From: Gordionus sp. m RMFG-2023
Lineage: Eukaryota > Nematomorpha > Gordioida > Chordodea > Parachordodidae
Length of the DNA stretch: 64,000 nucleotides
Direction: 5' to 3'
Assembly: GCF_954871325.1 (NCBI RefSeq)
Contig: NC_088775.1
Span: 13,555,561 to 13,619,560, forward strand
The notes under the pieces were generated by a model. That model made no database searches and was not told the DNA's origin. It saw nothing but the letters and a program-made list of their open reading frames with translations. The position numbers were made by a program, and so were the translations under genes. Within the stretch, counting starts at the first letter, position 1, and the number at the start of each line of letters is the position of its first letter. This document shows, piece by piece, positions 57,682 through 64,000 of this stretch.

Positions 57682-59210
57682 CATATTTCAAAATATTAAA
57701 TTTTTCTAATCTAATAAAAGATTTAATCTAATATTAATCACTAATTTTATTTTAACTTTTAGATTCAATTTAAAATGTTTAATTGCCCACATTAACTGGA
57801 TTCATTTAAGGATGCCCTCTTTTAGGGTTTCGTCTAGGAATAGAACTATTGTAAATGGAGGCTGTTTGTATAAAAAAAATTAAATACGATATAATTAAAA
57901 TGTTAATTAATTTTTTAAGACGCTCTTCTTTAACATAATGGTATCTAAATAAATAAAATTTACCTTTAGGAACTAGATTATTCTTTTTTTTGTCCATGCT
58001 GAAAGGCTTAATTAGTATAAAATTTAAAAAAATCATTATTCACAAACCAAAAATTAAATAATGATGCTTAGTTTCGAAATTTTTATGCGTAATTAGATTG
58101 TTATTTTTCACGACTTTTACGTTGTTTTTATTCTTTTTATAAACGATGTTTTGCATGATTTTGTCATTTTGTGTGGTTTAGTAATTTTTGTCATTTGCGA
58201 AGTTTCAATATTTCCGTAGCCTCTAAATCTCTAATATAATAAGCATAATATACTTATTGATACTATGTCATAGAACAACTGTTCTGTTTCAAGTCCTAGG
58301 ATCATTGAAAGTAAGGGAGGTAGAGGGGACGCTAGCATAAGATTTGGCGCACCAGCATGATTAACAATAGCATAGCGGTATGATCTAACAAGATGTATTT
58401 TTCAAAGCAGCGAAGCGATGTCGCGCTAACTATAAAGGAGCCCTAATAAAATTTGATAGAAAAAACATTTTCTAAAAGAATTTAATAAATATCTAGGACC
58501 TTTTTAAATTTTTTAGCATCTATCCAACTTTAATATGGGTCCCAATGGGAATCCAACCATCGACCATTTGCTAAATTAATATCATCCATATCTATTTCTC
58601 TGAGCTAGAGCTGTTATTACAAAGTCGATAACTTTTTTAATTTTATCTTATCTAGCACGTTGGTCATAGACATGCCCAAAGTGAGCGAATATAATTTTAC
58701 CGATTTTTTCTCAAGGATACCAACAAACCTTGTAACTCAGATGTATTTATCAAAATGAGTAGAACAACGCCCTATCCAGTTTGTAGTATTAGAATGAGGT
58801 ATAGTTTTGATTATGAAGGAGAAAAAGGTGAAAAAGGAAAAAAGAAACTATTTCTTCCAAATACAAAATAGTTATTATTTAATTCGTTAAAAATTTTAGT
58901 TTAGGTAATGTAAGTATTTTATAAACATTTAGTAAATATTATGTAATCAGTAAAAAACGTTACAAAATAGCGATTATTTAATTTGTTGAATTTTCTGTTT
59001 GGGCATTGTAAGTAATTTAAAATATTTAGTAAATATCATGTAATTATTAAAAGTCATATAATGGCGTAATAGGTTATCCTACGTTATATTTTATTTCACT
59101 TTATAATCGGAAAATTTATTTATAAAGTTTCGTTTGCTTCTCATAGTTTATTTCTAACTAATAATCAATTTATATCCCTTTATTTACCTTTGGGCCTATA
59201 AGGTCCCTAG
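57682..59210. other. mostly AT-rich; one unidentified ORF and a tRNA-like patch
   Basis: A 76-codon frame (57806-58036, -) could encode a basic peptide with one hydrophobic stretch (LIISYLIFFIQTASIY). I recognise no family and see no splice support. 58541-58612 is listed separately. Confidence 0.3.
58541..58612 (-). repeat. tRNA-like promoter boxes (possible SINE head or tRNA pseudogene)
   Basis: The minus strand carries TAGCTCAGAGAAATAG (A-box-like) and, about 40 nt on, GGTTGGATTCCC (B-box-like, one base from GGTTCGAnTCC) within an ATGG/CCAT stem. No complete cloverleaf could be drawn. Confidence 0.3.
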
Positions 59211-59345
59211 TAGTGTTGTTAAGGTAACTAGTTACATTTTTGCAAAAAATAACTGTAACGTTATATTTTAAAAATTGTAACTAGTAACTGTAACTAGTTA
59301 TATTTTTACCAATGTAACTGCCAAAAGTAACTAGTTATTTTCAAA
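59211..59345. repeat. hAT-type left end with GTAACTAGTTAC repeats
   Basis: TAGTGTTGTTAAGGTAACTAG followed by at least four GTAACTAGTTA-type palindromes. The inverse end is at 20996-21016. No coding part here. Confidence 0.55.
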
Positions 59346-61211
59346 AATATGTATGTATAAATCTAAATGTATTCAAATAATTCATTTTATTTTTAATATG
59401 TTGCGATAAATTTATTTTAAATTAAATTTATTTTTTTAAATTGTGTATATGTGAATTAATAGATTTTCATTTCCTTCGGAATAAATAAACCTATTTTTTA
59501 ATATTGGAGGATTTCAAAAATAGCGAGCTACATCTACTAAAATAATTTCCAATCGGATTAGTTGATTATGATAATGAAAGCGATGTGGTACATAATAATA
59601 TTAAATTTACAAGGATTTTCATGGACAGTGTTTTATTCAATATAATATACCATTTGCATATAAATAATTCATATAAAAATGACAAATGACATTATTTGAA
59701 TTATTAAAAATGGGTAAAATTTTTTAATTTTTACCTAATTCTATTGCAGTCACCAAATAATGGTACATTTTAATTTTTGCCTAAAAAATATATTTTATTA
59801 TATAAAAATTTAAATAGCTGAAAGAAAAATATTTTCGCCTCAAATATACATATTTAACAATGCTACATAATTAAATTTGAATTTCTAAAAGTCCTTTTTT
59901 AAAATAAAATCCTCTGAATGACAAACCCTTTGCGTCGACTAGCTTTGGCCCTCCTAAACACCTATGAAGATGAAAAGATTAAGATTCTCTTCGGAAATTC
60001 CTCGCGTATATAAATTTTATTTTTATCCATCGTATATTTAATATTTTTAAGAAGTTTTTATCATTTGGATTACATAAAAACCGTCATATAATGACTTTTT
60101 AAAGGATTTTATTAGCTGATCACCTTATAAAAGTGGTAAAATATTAGATATTCCTTTTAGAGTTTTAATATAATACCCGTAAATTCGAAATATCGGAACA
60201 CGTAATGCCCTTCCGCGAACAAAACTTTTGAGCTCGCCGAGCCGATTTATAAGGCTCTAAGAACGCGTACAAGAATAGCTAACGCGTTAATAATTAGGCG
60301 TGATTTATTTATGGGGTAATGTTAGTTATAAAAATTTACTTGAATTATGTAATAATAGTATATATGTTTATTTGTTTATAATTCAAAATAAAAAATAATA
60401 CAATGAAAAAAAATGGTTGTATTATAAAAAATATTGTAAGTATGGAGAATTTCTTCATAAGTAAAATATCGTGTGGTCATTAATATATGATTATTATAAC
60501 GAAATTTGATTTTAATATTTTATAAGCGTTTAATGTGCTGGGTGGAAAGTTCATAAAGTGAAACTGAGGGGAAAATGTTAAATTTTGTTTAAAAAGTATA
60601 TTAACGTAAATAAAATATCGAAGAATTATAAACTAAATGGTATTATTAGGTCTCGCGTTGCGATGATTTCGATTCAAAATATAATCCGTAAAAAAAAATA
60701 TGATTTATTTTAAATGTCTTAGGTCAAATTTTGTAACTTATAAATATACTATACTTATATTTAATTGATTATTTGTATATATTTTATTTCTTTTTTAAAA
60801 ATAATAATGTAAATATAATTTAATTGTGATTCTTGACGGATCAATTTATAATTTACATACAAAAAAAATGAATTGCACTTAATGGTGTAATTATATTAAA
60901 ATTTAATTTAATATCATCGTAAGATCGTTTTGCATAATTTTTAATTTTTTCAAAAAAAAATTATATAACTAAAAAATAGGTGTGAATTTTTTTTAACAGA
61001 TAATATTCACACATTTTATCAATATACAGATAAACAAATAAAAGATTATTTTTATATTTAACGGGGGGGGGGGTGAGTTACATTAGTTGTGTATTCTTAA
61101 AAATTATATACAACCATAATTATCACTTCATATTCATAGAGTTGTTTGTTATATATGGAATAAGATAATAAGATTTATCTTCGAATTTTATACGGAATAA
61201 GATAATAAGAT
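59346..61211. other. AT-rich region with a CpG-dense patch at 60180-60310
   Basis: Within featureless A/T DNA, 60180-60310 holds many CpGs (CTTCCGCGAAC, GAGCTCGCCGAGCCG, AACGCGT twice). This suggests unmethylated regulatory DNA or a recent insertion; no exon is visible. A 36-nt direct duplication (AAGATAATAAGATTTATCTT unit) lies at about 61155-61225, overlapping the end of the next gene. Confidence 0.35.
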
Positions 61212-62608
61212 TTATCTTCGAATTTTCATGGGCCTATTTTCAATGGCCTCTTCATCCGAAAGTGCTTTGTCTTCTTTGCGTTTGTGGGAGTAAATCAAAA
61301 ACGTGATGCTGGCCAGTATGTAAATGGACAGAGCCAGGCAAGTAAAATAAAAACTGTAGCCGTAATGCATAATTGCCAGCTTGGGGTATGCGACGGGTAA
61401 ATGTTTTTCTTCATACAAATGGGACGATATTACCATTTCTATCGTCACGAAACAATTGGCAGCTTACGTATAAAAATAGAGGAAAGTTTTTGTGTAAATA
61501 TAAATAAAATAATAGTATTTTTTTTTTACATCATTACGAGCAGAGTTTAGAACATGGGAGTAAAAGAGTTATGGTTTCGGGTTTGGAATATTTATAAAAG
61601 CTAGTTTTATGTTTTTTTTAATTTTGAAAAGTGGGTTCTAGATTTTGGCTCCAAAATTTTATGCAGTTACGACGATAATACCAGGTTTTGGTTTCTCAAA
61701 ATTCCGTTTGAGGGATCAAAAAAAATTCTTTAAAAATATTGCATATACTTTTATAAGAATCGGTTCCGGAACCGGTTTCTGAAAACTTTATAATAAGTAT
61801 TTTCGATTTCCAGATATGTCACGGTCCCGAGAGTTTCAGTCCAGATTCTGGTTTAAAAATGGCTGTAAATTTGAATGATCAAAGCATTTTAACATTTTTA
61901 TAACCATGAATCAGGGTATGAGATGGAATTATAGCAAAAATCAGATTGGATAGAGTCTTTATTAGTAAACCAATAAAATTATGGCAGAGAAAATTACTTC
62001 CTACCCCCCCCCCCCCTTCCCCTCCTCTAGAAAAGAGTAGATCATCTTTCCCTTTAGATTATCGATTATATCATATTTTATTAGGTCTAAGAAGGATGAT
62101 AAATTTGAAAGATTTTATAGTATTATCTGATCAATCTGCATCTCATAATGAAACACATTGCTTAAATGAATAAATTCAAAGGACAAAATAATAATTATGT
62201 TTTTCCTTCTATCTAACATAACTATAAAAAAAAATTTGTTCATAAATTATATAAATATTCGACTTAATTACAAATTCCGCATATATTAAAATTTCATCTT
62301 TGCTCAAAATAATTATTGCAATCTTAATATATAATCAATATTGCTTTTATAATGTTTATATGTTTTATTTTTAGGAGAAAATATAATTTCAACTTGATAT
62401 TAAACATACCTCTAAAAGAGGATAATTGTTTTGTTTTATTGAAATGTAAGTAATATATAATCATCAAAACCTGCTAGAAAATACAAAAAGCCTGCTAATC
62501 TTTTAAACATAAATCTTGGTTCTTTGAAGGTATATATCGAAAAAATATGCGAAATGGCCATGATAAATATTGTAATCACTGCGAAAGCTCCTTCAGCTCG
62601 GCTATAAT
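61212..62608 (-). CDS. claudin/PMP22-like four-span membrane protein, last two exons
   Basis: Exon 62471-62608 (starts with 2 nt of a split codon, acceptor TTAG) encodes [20 protein letters not shown] (TM2), [15 protein letters not shown] and the start of TM3. A 1008-nt GT-AG intron (61463-62470) follows. Exon 61212-61462 completes TM3 ([12 protein letters not shown]), a short loop with YPK, TM4 ([20 protein letters not shown]) and a basic/acidic tail with [14 protein letters not shown], stop TAA at 61212. The join reads FLA-A-ANC without loss of frame. The layout and the YGYSFY..SHKRK pattern fit invertebrate Claudin_2-type junction or channel-associated proteins. TM1 and the first extracellular loop must lie right of 62608 or beyond the window; not found. 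Partner and role are not assignable. Confidence 0.75.
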
Positions 62609-62924
62609 CTAATGTAATCAATTATTTTATAAATATTATTGTTTTAAAGTGTAAGTATTCATTTTTTTAAAGGGTGTACTTATGTTTATGAAAATCAAAT
62701 TTTCATTAATTTTTTTCTAATTATCAAAAGGTTCTATAATATTTTAACTAAAACGTTGAAATTTTTCTATATCAAACAAATGGTTAGGTAAGGTCAATAT
62801 GGATTTTGGTTTATCGTAAAGATTTGAACAAAATATTTATTATATCCATCTGCACACAATATAGAGAATATATCGCTAAGGTTAAATTTTGAAACGAGTC
62901 ATTTTATGCGGTAGAATTTAGAAT

Positions 62925-63293
62925 TAGAGAACTGCAAAAAGCGGCTCGACCAATTCGGGCCGAATTGGGCCTATTATTTTATTTTTTAAATTCGAGCCGG
63001 GATTAAATTTTTAAATATAATATTATCAATTTTGAGAAATGAATTAATATATTTTAAAATTTTTGCAAGAAACAAGGCAATAATATATTTTTTATTTGTT
63101 AGAATTATTTTCTAAAATTAATATTTAAAAATTCTTCTTATTATTGAAATAGATTCGGGCCGAGTCGGGGTAACAAATATATTTTGGGGCGGGCTTCGGG
63201 ATAAATAAAAAAATCCACACGGGTTCGGGCCAATTTATTTTTAAAAAATAGGACCGGGTCGGGTTTAAAAATTAAGCCCAACGCAGATCACTA
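62925..63293. mobile_element. hAT-type MITE with CGGGCC repeats
   Basis: Left TAGAGAACTGCAAA, right CGCAGATCACTA; inside each are CGGGCCGAATTGGG / GATTCGGGCCGAGTCGGG / GGGTTCGGGCC blocks separated by A/T. Same layout as 7721 and 57041. No exact target duplication. Confidence 0.55.
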
Positions 63294-64000
63294 ATTAAAA
63301 TGATTATATATTCGATGATTCGGGCCAGGACTAATGGAAGAGAAAAGGAACAACTCCGCATTAGGCCGCACTATTCTTCGATTTAATTATAAAATAATTT
63401 ATATGAAAATATATTGACAGAATTTATATAATTTTTTTTTATTCCGCTAATTTCCAATTATTCGGAATAAAAAGAATTATTTTTATTATTATAATAATTT
63501 ACTATTCGTATACGTTACTCGATTTATTTTTAAATAAGCCTAATCCGCCTTATAGCGATTATAAATGAATCTTTGTGATGGTCAAAAAAAAATAAAATTA
63601 CCAATTTAACCGGCGTAAAATTATAGATTAGTCTTTCGATGTCAAATGAGCAAAAAAATGAGATTTTCGGCCGACCTCCTTTGATTTTTTTAAAACTTGG
63701 TAATTATTACCTCATTTATAATTTCTTATAAATTTGCCCATATAACATTTATTAAATGAATATTTATAAAATAAATGTGAAATCAAATTCAAAGTTAATA
63801 TATGAGAATCTTGTGTATTTCATATATGCTGCCATAAATATTAAAAATAATTGTTATAATATTAAATTTAAAATCGAATATATAACTCACTATTAAAAGA
63901 TTCTTATTTTCCTTAAGCGCAATCGAATATATAATTCACTAATAAAAGATTGTAATTTTTCGTAAGCGCCTTTACTTGGTTAATGATGCTTGGTACCTTT
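63294..64000. other. AT-rich right edge with a small tandem duplication
   Basis: CGAATAATTCG-type motifs occur at 63440-63540. A fragment like the arm at 1475 (TTTTCGGCCGACC) is at 63630-63700. A unit of about 50 bp (CGAATATATAA..TAAGCGC) is repeated twice at 63871-63970. The first exon of the claudin-like gene was looked for and not seen. Confidence 0.4.

Noticed and set aside
57806-58036. small host membrane protein gene
   Set aside because: One hydrophobic stretch and an open frame only; no family, no start context or splice evidence.
62610-64000. first exon of the claudin-like gene
   Set aside because: No exon with a first transmembrane segment and W-x-C loop was found; probably outside the window.

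Overview
This is AT-rich animal DNA (roughly three quarters A+T by eye). It holds three split host genes and is otherwise dominated by transposable elements, mostly cut-and-paste DNA transposons (many hAT families, piggyBac, a Merlin-like element), with one large Helitron, one short LTR element and LINE remnants. The host genes are animal-type: a NUDT18-like Nudix hydrolase (+, left edge to 1182), the ribosome-assembly factor RPF2 (-, 21430-25852) and a claudin/PMP22-like four-span membrane protein (-, last two exons, 61212-62608). Many introns are very short (24-50 nt), beside a few of 1-2 kb that hold transposons. This suggests an invertebrate with compact splicing signals but a transposon-swollen genome. 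I cannot name the species; the claudin-like tail looks arthropod-like to me, but that is only an impression.

Layout. 1-1182: NUDT18-like gene. 1.5-3.5 kb: element with inverted arms around a decayed ORF. 4.4-5.9 kb: 5'-truncated LINE. 6.2-8.0 kb: hAT fragment and a MITE. 8.4-17.9 kb: a four-level nest (piggyBac-type MITE > hAT-1 > ZMYM1-like hAT-2 with a spliced transposase gene > deleted piggyBac), the first three levels dated by exact target duplications or matching ends. 18.3-20.4 kb: second piggyBac and another hAT. 21.4-25.9 kb: RPF2. 26.4-29.5 kb: hAT-type elements, one with a perfect 15-bp TIR and 8-bp duplication. 30.9-45.1 kb: an LTR element whose left LTR was split by a 10.2-kb Helitron (30951-41184). 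45.3-48.9 kb: hAT elements with two young insertions. 49.6-50.8 kb: Merlin-like element. 53.5-57.7 kb: more hAT-type elements. 57.7-61.2 kb: mostly featureless. 61.2-62.6 kb: claudin-like gene. The rest is AT-rich with one MITE.

Most unusual. The Helitron gene has, upstream of its Rep/helicase ORF, a chain of small exons that all begin and end in phase 0 and are separated by 44-80 nt introns. Several end in the same L-T-P-x-Q peptide. The exons and introns have been tandemly amplified over about 3.4 kb (about twenty acceptor copies), forming an expandable exon-cassette array. Its 5' end also carries a 16-bp minisatellite rich in TGACG (CRE-like) sites. The insertion in the LTR fixes both Helitron ends to the base.

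All gene models come from reading splice signals and protein motifs by eye. No database search or RNA evidence was available.
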